Assembly: GCF_900626285.1 (NCBI RefSeq) | Contig: NZ_LR131147.1 | Location: 1,892,563 to 1,956,562 of the forward strand | DNA length: 64,000 bases | DNA from: Intestinimonas massiliensis (ex Afouda et al. 2020) | Lineage (GTDB): Bacteria > Bacillota > Clostridia > Oscillospirales > Oscillospiraceae | Direction: 5' to 3' | In this document: positions 26,730 through 34,551 of the stretch, one piece after another | How the letters are laid out: each line of letters opens with the position of its first letter | Numbering within the stretch: the first letter of the stretch is position 1 | Made by a program: the position numbers and the translations under genes | Notes under the pieces: model-generated | Seen by the model: the letters and a program-made list of their open reading frames with translations, nothing else | What the model was told of the DNA's origin: nothing | The model's database searches: none

Positions 26730-27231
26730 TTATCGTCTCCTGATGCCAGGCTGGCCGCAGGCATTGGGCAGACAGTCTCCAATGTTCGGCGAAAAGTGGC
26801 GATCTTTCTATCTGCAATGACCCGACTGTACTGGACTCCTCCCAATCAAAGACGCCATGCATAGTGGCTGGATGGCAACTGAGGCGTCCCTCTGCAATGA
26901 GCCAGAGTTGTCCTGAAAAACAGTCGCAAACGGAGGACAAAACGGCTGTATCCTGCTGATCCAGGAGAACAAGGCGAGCACTTGCCGGCTTGTCCGGATC
27001 GGTACTCAGGCCCAGCTTCCACCCCATTGTGTCTGCATTTGCCTCAAAAACTTCGCCGTCATCCCGCTGTAAGCTCATTTCGAAGCGCGCTAGCGGCAGG
27101 TAGCGGCGCATATAAATGAGGCACAGCTGGTGGGTATTAGGGTTCCGCATGACGGCATAAACGTCTGGCTGTCCGGCGTTAATTGCGTCAATGATCTCCC
27201 TCGTCTGGTAGTCCATGGTGTTTACGTTTTT
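26713..27231 (-). CDS. Hypothetical protein, translationally coupled to the helicase
   Basis: 172 residues from ATG 27231 (SD AAAGGAG). I do not recognise the family. The N-terminal half is mixed alpha/beta (IIDAINAGQPDVYAVMRNP; LCLIYMRRYLPLARFEM) and no membrane segment or catalytic motif is evident. The end overlaps the helicase start by 17 bases, which implies a joint role in element replication or its control. Confidence 0.65.
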   Translation of the reverse strand, partial: KNVNTMDYQTREIIDAINAGQPDVYAVMRNPNTHQLCLIYMRRYLPLARFEMSLQRDDGEVFEANADTMGWKLGLSTDPDKPASARLVLLDQQDTAVLSSVCDCFSGQLWLIAEGRLSCHPATMHGVFDWEESSTVGSLQIERSPLFAEHWRLSAQCLRPAWHQETINEAQI

Positions 27232-27314
27232 CATCTTGATTTTCTCCTTTCTGGCAGGGCCTCCTGCCAGAAATATCATACCAGAGTCTGCCGGGCGAGG
27301 TCTGATTCACAAAA

Positions 27315-28367
27315 ATGAATTTGGAGGTGTTTCCAATTTCTGAGAAATCAGAAAATAACTCCTTTACGTCTGCCGCTTTGTATCATCAGGCAGTGGACCA
27401 AATTGGCCGTTATTGGAGAAGTCTTCTCCATGAAGATTCCACCATTGATTGTGAAGAGGCCTACGGCGTGGAAAACCGTAGGCCTGCATGGTTTGGAGAT
27501 CTGAAATCATGGCTAGAACCTCTTTACGCTTGCAAAATACAAAGCGGGTCAGGTACAAAAAACACGAAGGCACAGCAGAAATATCAACGTCAATTTAGCC
27601 TCCCCAGTGCTGTTAACACCGATCTAGCCATGATTTCTATTGAATTAGATACCATGCTTCCTAAGGATAATCCGTTGGTCGCAGCGATGCTTCCAATCTT
27701 GATTTACAGCTATTTTTTGAATCGCAAAAAACAGGGGGAAGCACAATTCGATGCCGATGGCTACCCCATTGACGAGGTATCTCTGCAAGGCACTGCCAAA
27801 TTGTTTGTTGACCTAAAAACGAATGCATGGCAAGACTATACCTTACCACACGGCGGAAAAGATCCTCTCCTGAATCGAGCAAAAAAATTATTTAATCTTA
27901 AAAATTGGCGTTGTGAATATTCAAAGCTCACTTTGAATTCATTGCAGAATGAGCAGAAACAGGGCCAAATTCGCAGGATATTTGGGAAAATTCTGTTGTT
28001 TAGCACATTAACCTATCATCTGCAGGATGTGTGCAATGTAACTATGACGATGGATGCCTTTGAGGATTTAACGGGCCTTTTGTCGCTTATTACCAAAGAT
28101 CTTCCTATCCATACTGCGGGAAAAAGTGAAGGTCCATTTCGCCGTAATCTTGACCCCTGTAAGCAAGAATTGCTCGCGCTTATCGAGCAATTCCAAATAG
28201 AGCATTTACAGAGATATGATACAATACCTCCGTATGTCATCTTTTTGTATCTATTAAGAAACAAATTGTGGTATTCTGAGCACGAGGATGAAGGCCGAGA
28301 TCCAACAGAAGATGAAAGGAAAATGTTTACAAAAGATTTCCCAGACCTAATCTATTTGCTCATCTGA
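27315..28367 (+). CDS. Hypothetical cargo protein, AT-rich
   Basis: 350 residues with no recognised domain, largely alpha-helical and charged, no signal peptide. Base composition is clearly lower in GC than the chromosomal genes, a sign of separate origin. It is transcribed divergently from the helicase operon and ends at a nested inverted repeat. The ATG at 27315 lacks a well-placed SD: the best SD (GGAGGTG at 27325-27331) lies inside the frame 12 codons into the ORF region, so the true start may be a near-cognate codon downstream. Confidence 0.55.
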   Translation: MNLEVFPISEKSENNSFTSAALYHQAVDQIGRYWRSLLHEDSTIDCEEAYGVENRRPAWFGDLKSWLEPLYACKIQSGSGTKNTKAQQKYQRQFSLPSAVNTDLAMISIELDTMLPKDNPLVAAMLPILIYSYFLNRKKQGEAQFDADGYPIDEVSLQGTAKLFVDLKTNAWQDYTLPHGGKDPLLNRAKKLFNLKNWRCEYSKLTLNSLQNEQKQGQIRRIFGKILLFSTLTYHLQDVCNVTMTMDAFEDLTGLLSLITKDLPIHTAGKSEGPFRRNLDPCKQELLALIEQFQIEHLQRYDTIPPYVIFLYLLRNKLWYSEHEDEGRDPTEDERKMFTKDFPDLIYLLI

Positions 28368-28390
28368 TACTCTCGCGAGATTTTCATTTT

Positions 28391-28497
28391 GGGCAGATGG
28401 ACAGATTAAATTTGAACTTTGCCGAAGAAGCGGTATCGGAATCACCCTATACCGCTTCTTCGCTCTTATTTTACTGCTTTGATCTGCCCATCTGTCC
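28391..28497. repeat. Nested inverted repeats, convergent terminator region
   Basis: An outer 16-base arm GGGCAGATGGACAGAT (28391-28406) pairs with ATCTGCCCATCTGTCC (28482-28497). Each arm is itself a near-repeat of an 8-mer, so alternative pairings are possible. An inner hairpin GAAGAAGCGGTAT / ATACCGCTTCTTC (28424-28461) is followed by a T-rich stretch and acts as a plausible terminator. Confidence 0.65.
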
Positions 28498-28504
28498 AGA
28501 ACGC

Positions 28505-28714
28505 TCATAATCCGGTCAACTCCAAGATCGCATCTTTTGTAATCCTCCAGCTTCGCCCGACCCGAAATCCTCTCAGCTTTCCAGAGTCCAGCAGACGGTA
28601 GATGGTGTTTTTTCCCACGCCTAAAACGTCCATGGCCTCCTGCGCTGTCAATACCACGGGCAGCCGCTCCAGCAGTTCATTTTCCCTCCAGTCCAGATAC
28701 GCTTCCTCTCGCAT
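28505..28714 (-). CDS. Excisionase-like helix-turn-helix protein
   Basis: 69 residues with a MerR/Xis-type winged helix (HTH_17): LTAQEAMDVLGVGKNTIYRLLDSGKLRGFRVGRSWRI. The length and motif match excisionase-family DNA-binding proteins. In an integrase element such a protein may bend DNA at the att arms or regulate excision. It stands alone, convergent with the AT-rich gene. Confidence 0.82.
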   Translation of the reverse strand: MREEAYLDWRENELLERLPVVLTAQEAMDVLGVGKNTIYRLLDSGKLRGFRVGRSWRITKDAILELTGL

Positions 28715-28791
28715 GGTAAAAAGCCTCCCATTGATTATTTAGCACCCTGTTTGGTTTTTCTGTCCCCCTCAAACAAATATCATTTCCATAG

Positions 28792-28843
28792 AATACCGGG
28801 AACCGCTGAGGCCTGCGCCTCATCTGCGGTTCCCGGTATTTTT
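28792..28843 (+). terminator. Long hairpin with T-tract upstream of the amidoligase operon
   Basis: AATACCGGGAACCGC (28792-28806) pairs with GCGGTTCCCGGTATT (28826-28840) and TGAGGC pairs with GCCTCA inside it. TTTTT follows on the plus strand. No plus-strand gene ends before it, so it is either an insulator or a leader attenuator for the operon starting at 28873. Confidence 0.65.
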
Positions 28844-28872
28844 GATTTTATAGGAAAAGGAGGTAGGATGCC

Positions 28873-28962
28873 ATGCTGAAAGCGCTTTTATCTGTGATTC
28901 GCGCTGTCATTGTGGAGCTGGTAAATCAGCTGTTTCAGCGGGTTTACGCCACCATGGGGTGA
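28873..28962 (+). CDS. 29-residue micro-ORF, first gene of the amidoligase operon
   Basis: The product is an amphipathic helix-like peptide starting MLKALLSVIRAVIVELVNQ and ending ATMG. AAGGAGGTAGG lies directly upstream. It has a stop only two bases before the next micro-ORF. A real ORF is likely because of the strong SD and tight spacing. The function is unknown; it could be a membrane-active peptide, a substrate for the amidoligase, or a leader. Confidence 0.5.
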   Translation: MLKALLSVIRAVIVELVNQLFQRVYATMG

Positions 28963-28964
28963 CC

Positions 28965-29081
28965 ATGGACCAGCGCCAGGAGTTCCGGGAGAAGTTCCTC
29001 GGAGTCCTCCTGGCGGCTGCGGCGGCGCTGCTGTGCGCGGCCATCGACTATTTTGTGAAACAGGAGGAAAACGAACCATGA
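28965..29081 (+). CDS. 38-residue single-span membrane micro-ORF
   Basis: MDQRQEFREKFLG is a charged N-terminus, followed by a hydrophobic helix (VLLAAAAALLCAAI) and a short acidic tail. It begins 3 bases after the first micro-ORF stop, and its TGA overlaps the amidoligase ATG (ATGA at 29078-29081). The overlap supports translation. Its size and shape suggest a small membrane partner or modified peptide; nothing more can be said. Confidence 0.55.
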   Translation: MDQRQEFREKFLGVLLAAAAALLCAAIDYFVKQEENEP

Positions 29082-30193
29082 GAGACGAAGTTTTTACTTG
29101 CGAGATCTGCGGCCGCACATATTCCAGCGGCCAGCGGCAAATTTTTGGCGACCAGGAGCTGTGCTCTGACTGCTTCCAGCAGGAAACCCTGCTCTGCTCG
29201 GTTTGTGGAGCCCGTATCTGGGCGGACGAAAATGCCGGCAGCGATGGCACTCCGCTCTGCCAGCGGTGTTACGAGCGGGAATACACCAACTGTATCCGCT
29301 GCGGAGCTTTACTCCACAATGACAGCGCCTATTACTCCAGAGACGATGAGGATGACGAGGAGCCCTTGTGCTATGACTGCTATGCCAGAAACGTCCGGCA
29401 GAGCGCCATACAAGACTACTCCTACAAGCCGGAGCCAATTTTTTACGGGAACGGGCGCCGGTATTTTGGTGTGGAGCTGGAGATCGACGGAGCCGGAGAA
29501 TCCTCTGGAAACGCCAAAACGATTTTGTCCCTGGCGAATGCCAGGAAAGAGTTGATTTACTGCAAGCATGACGGCTCTTTGGACGAAGGCTTTGAAATTG
29601 TTACGCACCCCATGACTCTGGAATTCCATCAGAAGGAGATGCCCTGGGAGGCAGTCATGCGCGAGGCGGTCACAATGGGCTATCGGAGTCACCAGTGCGG
29701 AACATGCGGCCTTCACGTCCATGTGAGCCGGGCAGCCTTCGGCTCTACTCACCGGGAGCAAGAGGCCGGCATTGCCCGGGTCCTGTACTTCTTTGAGAAA
29801 CACTGGGAGGAACTGCTGAAATTCAGTCGGCGTACTCCGCGCCAGTTGGAACGCTGGGCTGCCCGCTATGGTCTGAAAGATCATCCTATGGACATTCTGG
29901 ACCACGCGAAGAAAGGGTACGGAGGGGGCCGATATTCCTGCGTGAACCTCAAAAATAGCGATACGATTGAATTCCGTATGTTTCGCGGGACACTGAAATA
30001 CAACACACTGCTCGCCACATTGCAGCTCGTTGACCGAGTCTGTGATGTGGCAATTTATTTGTCCGACGACGAGTTGAAAGCTCTGTCCTGGACCAGTTTT
30101 GTCTCTGGTTGCCAGGCACCGGAGCTGGTGCAGTACCTGAAGGAGCGGCGGCTCTATGTCAATGACCCCGTTTCCGGAGAGGAGGAGCTGTAA
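29078..30193 (+). CDS. Amidoligase-family protein with N-terminal zinc-binding modules
   Basis: 371 residues. Residues 1-110 carry repeated CxxC pairs (CEIC, CSDC, CSVC, CQRC, CIRC, CYDC), a LIM/treble-clef-like zinc region. Residues about 125-350 match the Amidoligase_2 family: YFGVELEIDG, HDGSLDEGFEIVTHP, CGLHVHVSR and TIEFRMFRGTL. Such enzymes are glutamine-synthetase-like ATP-dependent amide or peptide ligases, proposed to modify peptides or proteins. SD CAGGAGG precedes the ATG. Its stop overlaps the amidotransferase start, giving a matched pair. The substrate is unknown. Confidence 0.88.
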   Translation: MRDEVFTCEICGRTYSSGQRQIFGDQELCSDCFQQETLLCSVCGARIWADENAGSDGTPLCQRCYEREYTNCIRCGALLHNDSAYYSRDDEDDEEPLCYDCYARNVRQSAIQDYSYKPEPIFYGNGRRYFGVELEIDGAGESSGNAKTILSLANARKELIYCKHDGSLDEGFEIVTHPMTLEFHQKEMPWEAVMREAVTMGYRSHQCGTCGLHVHVSRAAFGSTHREQEAGIARVLYFFEKHWEELLKFSRRTPRQLERWAARYGLKDHPMDILDHAKKGYGGGRYSCVNLKNSDTIEFRMFRGTLKYNTLLATLQLVDRVCDVAIYLSDDELKALSWTSFVSGCQAPELVQYLKERRLYVNDPVSGEEEL

Positions 30194-31122
30194 TGTGCTG
30201 CTTGTTTGGAGTCATCGACTACGGCCACTCTCTGACCCAAAAGCAGAGAAACCACATACTCACGGTCTTATCCGTCTCCTGTGAGGCCAGAGGGACAGAT
30301 GCCACGGGAATCGCTTACCACAGTCATGGCAAGCTCTGTATCTACAAGCGCCCCCTTCCGGCCCATCAGATGCGCTTCCATGTCCCCGCAGATGTGTGGA
30401 CCATTATGGGCCATACGCGGCTGACGACCCAGGGAAGTGAGCAAAGAAACTACAATAACCACCCGTTCCGGGGAACCGTATCCGATGGGATGTTCGCCCT
30501 GGCTCACAACGGCGTGATTCGGAACGATAAGCTGCTGCGCAGGAAACTGGGACTGCCTGCAGCAAAAATCGAGACGGACAGCTATATCGGGGTACAGCTG
30601 CTGGAGCAGGCCCATACGCTGAGCTTTGAGAGCCTGCGCCGTATGGCGGAACAGCTGGAGGGCTCGTTTACCTTTACCGTCCTCAGCGGAGCGGATGATC
30701 TTTACCTTGTCAAGGGCGACAATCCCATGTGTCTGTATCACTTCCCAAACAGGGGTCTTTTCCTCTACGCTTCAACTGAGGAGATTCTGCGGCGGGCGAT
30801 TGGACGCTTGCGATTCCGGCTGGGGGAGGCCACCGAGATCGCAACACGATGCGGGGATATCTTACGGATCACCGCTGCGGGTCAGCTCACAAGGGGCCAA
30901 TTCGACAGCTCCAAGCTGCTCTCAGCCTGGTTCGATCCACATTGGCGGCGTTTCCGCGCTCCGTGGGAGTCACGCCCTGCGAAGGCTGCCCCCGGCTATT
31001 TGGACGAGCTGAAATCGGTGGCCTATGCCTTCGGCTATGCTCCAGAGGAAATCGATATGCTGGCGGCAGAAGGGTTTTCTCCGGAAGATCTGGAAGAATT
31101 CCTGTATTGCGGGGTGCTTTGA
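30193..31122 (+). CDS. Class II glutamine amidotransferase domain protein
   Basis: 309 residues beginning MCCLFGVIDYG, so Cys2 becomes the N-terminal nucleophile after Met removal. Ntn glutaminase landmarks are RGTDATGIAY, GHTRLTTQG, NNHPF, LAHNGVI and ETDSYI. It would release ammonia from glutamine, probably for the adjacent amidoligase. The C-terminal 45 residues (YLDELKSVAYAFGYAPEEID... EDLEEF) form a small helical module resembling a UBA-like fold. Stop and start overlap by one base with the upstream gene. Confidence 0.88.
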   Translation: MCCLFGVIDYGHSLTQKQRNHILTVLSVSCEARGTDATGIAYHSHGKLCIYKRPLPAHQMRFHVPADVWTIMGHTRLTTQGSEQRNYNNHPFRGTVSDGMFALAHNGVIRNDKLLRRKLGLPAAKIETDSYIGVQLLEQAHTLSFESLRRMAEQLEGSFTFTVLSGADDLYLVKGDNPMCLYHFPNRGLFLYASTEEILRRAIGRLRFRLGEATEIATRCGDILRITAAGQLTRGQFDSSKLLSAWFDPHWRRFRAPWESRPAKAAPGYLDELKSVAYAFGYAPEEIDMLAAEGFSPEDLEEFLYCGVL

Positions 31123-31257
31123 TGCCGGGTCCCGGTCCGCAAAAGGGCCGGCGGAATTTTCTGGACGAAATCAGGCGAGAAATACGCCCTTTTGGGGCGC
31201 TGGCAGATCGATTTCGGATGTTCAGTCTAACAACTGTTTTCCTGGACACTCCTGGAG

Positions 31258-31851
31258 GTGGTAAACACGAACTTCGGATATGCCCGATGCAGCACAAATG
31301 AGAGCAGGCAGGACATTGACCGCCAGGTGCGGGAGCTGAAAGCTGCCGGGGCGGAGAAGGTCTACCTGGAGTACGAGCACGGAGACAGTGCTGTCAAGCA
31401 GGTCCAGCAGCGTATGTTTGAGCTGGCACAGGAGGGGGATACCATTATCACGCTGGAGGTCTCCCGTCTGGCCCGGAGCACAAAACAGCTCTGTGAGATC
31501 ATTGACTTGATAAAAGACAAGTCCCTCTGTCTGATTATCGTAGGCAGTATTACGATGGATTGCCGGAAAGGCCATGCGGACCCTATGACGGAGGCGTTTC
31601 TCCAGATGGCAGGGGTATTCGGCCAGTTGGAGCTGGCCATGATCCGGGCCCGTGTGCGCTCAGGCATGGCAAACGCGAAGGCGAAGGGCAAATGGATCGG
31701 CAGGCCCCGGCTCACCCCCGACACCATCCCGGCCATCTTCTACCGGCATTATCCGTCCTACCAGTCCGGCCAGCTCAATATCAGCGAATTTGCCCGTGTC
31801 TGCGATGTGAGCCGTACTACGATCTATAAATATCTCAGTATGGTGCGCTGA
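31258..31851 (+). CDS. Small serine recombinase (resolvase/invertase)
   Basis: About 195 residues. The catalytic Ser lies in FGYARCSTNE, the Arg motif in LEVSRLARS, and a C-terminal helix-turn-helix in ISEFARVCDVSRTTIYKYL. The family resolves dimers or inverts DNA. The open frame allows GTG at 31258, but that codon overlaps the Shine-Dalgarno sequence GGAGG (31254-31258). The codon 8 bases after the SD is ACG at 31267, so initiation there is possible. Confidence 0.9.
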   Translation: MVNTNFGYARCSTNESRQDIDRQVRELKAAGAEKVYLEYEHGDSAVKQVQQRMFELAQEGDTIITLEVSRLARSTKQLCEIIDLIKDKSLCLIIVGSITMDCRKGHADPMTEAFLQMAGVFGQLELAMIRARVRSGMANAKAKGKWIGRPRLTPDTIPAIFYRHYPSYQSGQLNISEFARVCDVSRTTIYKYLSMVR

Positions 31852-31864
31852 GCGGTGATATAGC

Positions 31865-31901
31865 AAAAAAGATTCGCCCGTCACTTGGGCGAATCTTTTT
31901 T
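31865..31901. terminator. Bidirectional terminator between resolvase and XRE genes
   Basis: AAAAAAGATTCGCCC pairs perfectly with GGGCGAATCTTTTTT over 15 bp around a short loop. The T-run on each strand serves both convergent genes. Confidence 0.9.
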
Positions 31902-32216
31902 GCTGTTCATGGCCAGAAGAAAGGTCTTCAGAAGCTGTTCGGCGTAACCGCGTTCTACCGTGGAACAACTCTTCAGCAGAAGCTCCAGAGGCTCAGAACT
32001 GTTATGCTCCGATGTTCCAAATAAAATATGGTCCGTGGATAACCGCAAAATGTGAGCGATTTTGCAGAGGGTGGGAACAGACATTCCTTTGGCTCCGAGC
32101 TCAATATCGGAGCAAAACTTGGGCGTGACCTCCAGCAGCTCGGCAAACTGTTCTCTGGTATAGCCCAGATATTCCCGCTGCCTGCGAATTCTGCCGCCAA
32201 TCTCTGCCCATTCCAT
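31881..32216 (-). CDS. XRE-family transcriptional regulator
   Basis: 111 residues. The N-terminal HTH_3 domain (GGRIRRQREYLGYTREQFAELLEVTPKFCSDIELGAKGMSVPTL split over residues 6-50) is followed by a C-terminal dimerisation tail. It is divergent from the membrane protein/lipoprotein genes and likely regulates the promoter at 32284 or its own. Confidence 0.85.
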   Translation of the reverse strand: MEWAEIGGRIRRQREYLGYTREQFAELLEVTPKFCSDIELGAKGMSVPTLCKIAHILRLSTDHILFGTSEHNSSEPLELLLKSCSTVERGYAEQLLKTFLLAMNSKKDSPK

Positions 32217-32283
32217 GCGATACCCTCCCCCGTTTTTCTTCAGTTTACCCTTGAGAGTTATATTTATAAATAAACTTGCAGGG

Positions 32284-32312
32284 TTGAAAACAGAGAACTC
32301 ACAGGGTATAAT
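32284..32312 (+). promoter_or_regulatory. Promoter of the membrane protein/lipoprotein pair
   Basis: TTGAAA (32284-32289) and TATAAT (32307-32312) have a 17-base spacer, 68 bases before the ATG at 32381. Confidence 0.7.
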
Positions 32313-32380
32313 TGAGACGGAAAATGATTCAGGAATTGGAAGATTTGATTTAATCGTAACAGACGAAGGAGAGACATCAT

Positions 32381-33061
32381 ATGACAGACCGGGAAATCAT
32401 CCAGCAGGTAAAAGCGGTCAAAGAAAAAGAGAATGCGCTGGTCGATGCACAGATCGCCGCCGGAGAAAAGATGGAATGGGTTGAAAAGAAGTACGAGGCG
32501 GGAAAGTTCAGCTTGGTCGGAACGCTGCTGATATCGTTTTTTGCCGCCTGCGTCATAGGTGGCATTGCAGCACTTCTGCTTAACACCAGCAGTATCCTGG
32601 TCCTCGTTGTACCGTTTGTCATCGTTGCCGCATTATGTATTTCCGGACAGCGGTCCGCAAAAAAGGAATTCACCACAGAGATCGCGCCCCAGATCCCCGG
32701 GATCAAGCAGGCCTATGATGAGGCAGTTCAAGCATTGAAGCGCTATCAGGAATCCAAAGAATACACCGACGTGATCCCCGGAGCATTTCCGGCCAAATAC
32801 TCTGATCCGGCGTCTCTGGCGATTATCATTGATTACTTTGATACCAGAAGAGCGGATACTCTCAAAGAGGCGTTCAATCTTTTGGAGTCCGAGGCCAAAA
32901 TGAACGAGCTCATGAATCTGCAAAAGAAACAGCTCGATGAGATGGCCAAAAACAATGCGGCCGCGCAGCAGATCGTCCAGCAGAACGAGCGGATGGCAAA
33001 GCTGAACAAGCAGATCGCCAAGTCCAGCAAATGGACCAACTGGTGGCTCTTCTGGAAATAA
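32381..33061 (+). CDS. Hypothetical two-span membrane protein with coiled-coil C-terminus
   Basis: 226 residues, SD AAGGAGAG. A charged N-terminal helix (about residues 1-45) precedes two adjacent membrane helices (LVGTLLISFFAACVIGGIAALLL and SILVLVVPFVIVAALCI). A long charged helical tail is rich in Lys/Gln (LMNLQKKQLDEMAKNNAAAQ). I do not recognise a family. It forms a unit with the lipoprotein gene 34 bases downstream. Confidence 0.65.
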   Translation: MTDREIIQQVKAVKEKENALVDAQIAAGEKMEWVEKKYEAGKFSLVGTLLISFFAACVIGGIAALLLNTSSILVLVVPFVIVAALCISGQRSAKKEFTTEIAPQIPGIKQAYDEAVQALKRYQESKEYTDVIPGAFPAKYSDPASLAIIIDYFDTRRADTLKEAFNLLESEAKMNELMNLQKKQLDEMAKNNAAAQQIVQQNERMAKLNKQIAKSSKWTNWWLFWK

Positions 33062-33095
33062 CGTAATGTGTCTGATAGAGAAAGGAATCAATCAA

Positions 33096-34220
33096 ATGAA
33101 ACTGAAGCGAGCAGTCTGCTGTATGATGGTTTTGATTCTGTTGGCCGTGCTGCCGGCCTGCGGGGGGAAAGATGCCGCCCAAAATACCGGCCCGCTGCCT
33201 CCGGATCATTCTGAAACCATGACTGGCGATGTGATTTCACAGGACGGCACGCCCGTTGAGGATCCCAACACGCCTTCCGACCCGACCGGAAGCGAGGACG
33301 CGCCGGTGACCGTGGATCCCAACACCATGACCGCCGATGAACGGCAGGAGCTTTTGATGTCCGGCGAGGAAAATATGCCCTATTTCATGCGCAGCGATAT
33401 GCCAGAGGAGCGGATGGAATACCGGTTTAACGTCTATCGCTACGGACTGAATTTTGTCAATGAGCACGCTGTTTCCAGCGACGGAGAACTGTACGACGAC
33501 CTGTGCCGGAATATTTTCAGCTATGCGGACAGTGCCCGTGAGATCTGTGTGACAGGGACCGTCGAGTGGTGCAGCCGGGACGGGAGCTTTACGGAATTTC
33601 TGGTGAAAGATGATTATGCATGGAAGGACATCTATTTCTCGGTGATGGCCTACACCGACGTCCCTGTTCTGGAGGGCGACTCCGTGACCTGCTTCGGCTA
33701 TGTGAACGGGACGGAGTCGTATACCACGACCTATGAAAACGGCAGCGCGTCTGAACAGGAGGTTCCGTCCATCTATTTGGAGGATATGTTCCTGCATACC
33801 GGCGGTCAAAAAGCCGCTGGAGAGGCAACTCTGAGCGGCCTGACATTTTATGAAGGCTCCCCCGATTATTCGGACACGGAGATGGATTTTTTCTTCTTCG
33901 GGTCTGATGCCGTCTATTATAGCGAAAACTATCTCACCCCTGACACGGTCAACAGCCATCCATATACCGTATACGGCTATTACTACGAGCCTGAGCAAAA
34001 TCGCTACACATGCTTGATCCGATATACTGAATTCCAGTATCCGGACGGGGCGTATACAACCATGACCGTCAGCCCCTATGCCATCGATTTCAAAACGCCG
34101 GACGGAGCAATCAAAAGCGCCTACACCGCATTTGAGAACGCGGTTCCCTCCACGATGCCCCTCAATACGAATGTTGCCGCAAATGGGCATATGTTCGACT
34201 GGTATCGCCTCTTTGGATAA
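33096..34220 (+). CDS. Hypothetical lipoprotein
   Basis: 374 residues from ATG 33096 (SD AAAGGA; an upstream frame from 33066 is less likely). The lipobox is LPAC with Cys at about residue 21, followed by a Pro/Asp/Thr-rich linker. The mature domain is beta-rich (TGTVEWCSRDGSFTEFLVKDD; GDSVTCFGYVNG) and resembles small OB-like surface domains, but no family is assigned. It is probably a surface cargo product of the element. Confidence 0.7.
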   Translation: MKLKRAVCCMMVLILLAVLPACGGKDAAQNTGPLPPDHSETMTGDVISQDGTPVEDPNTPSDPTGSEDAPVTVDPNTMTADERQELLMSGEENMPYFMRSDMPEERMEYRFNVYRYGLNFVNEHAVSSDGELYDDLCRNIFSYADSAREICVTGTVEWCSRDGSFTEFLVKDDYAWKDIYFSVMAYTDVPVLEGDSVTCFGYVNGTESYTTTYENGSASEQEVPSIYLEDMFLHTGGQKAAGEATLSGLTFYEGSPDYSDTEMDFFFFGSDAVYYSENYLTPDTVNSHPYTVYGYYYEPEQNRYTCLIRYTEFQYPDGAYTTMTVSPYAIDFKTPDGAIKSAYTAFENAVPSTMPLNTNVAANGHMFDWYRLFG

Positions 34221-34248
34221 CCAGCTGAAATCTTCAGCACAGTCATGA

Positions 34249-34480
34249 CCCCCGGCTAAGCCGGGGGCTTGTGTAAGCCCTAGAAGGGCATCGTACCGGC
34301 AAGCCTCTCAAGAGGCACTGAAAAATCTGCCACTCGCATCACTTGCCCCACAGCCCGTAAACGGGCGCTGTTTATCTAAGATCAACTTCCTGACAATAGT
34401 AAAGTTGTTGATTTTTTCTCGCTTCGCTCGACGCTTGGAGCTAAAGCTTTTTTACTCTCCCCAGCAGAGCTGGGGGTTCT
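34249..34480 (+). ncRNA. Structured RNA candidate, HEARO/IscB omega-RNA-like, without nuclease gene
   Basis: Several hairpins follow each other directly after ATGA (34245-34248): CCCCCGGC/GCCGGGGG, GGGCTT/AAGCCC (mutually exclusive with part of the first), GCCTCT/AGAGGC, CCCGT/ACGGG within ACAG/CTGT, and CCCCAGC/GCTGGGG near the end. HEARO RNAs are known to sit immediately after ATGA or GTGA and to precede IscB genes. No IscB or TnpB frame follows here. The assignment rests on pattern memory of the motif, and the 3' end is uncertain. Confidence 0.4.
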
Positions 34481-34505
34481 CATTTCGCTAAAGCATACAA
34501 AAGAA

Positions 34506-34539
34506 GCGGCGCCCGGAACGCTAAGGTTCCGGGCGCCGC
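34506..34539. terminator. Strong hairpin at the element's right end
   Basis: GCGGCGCCCGGAAC and GTTCCGGGCGCCGC form a 14-bp stem around GCTAAG, 12 bases inside the right core. It would stop pdaB 5'-half transcripts on the minus strand shortly after they enter the element, although no T-run follows. Confidence 0.6.
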
Positions 34540-34551
34540 AATCTCACATCA

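Noticed and set aside
34249..34480. CRISPR array or CRISPR-like repeats
   Set aside because: The hairpins are all different and no regular repeat-spacer spacing exists.
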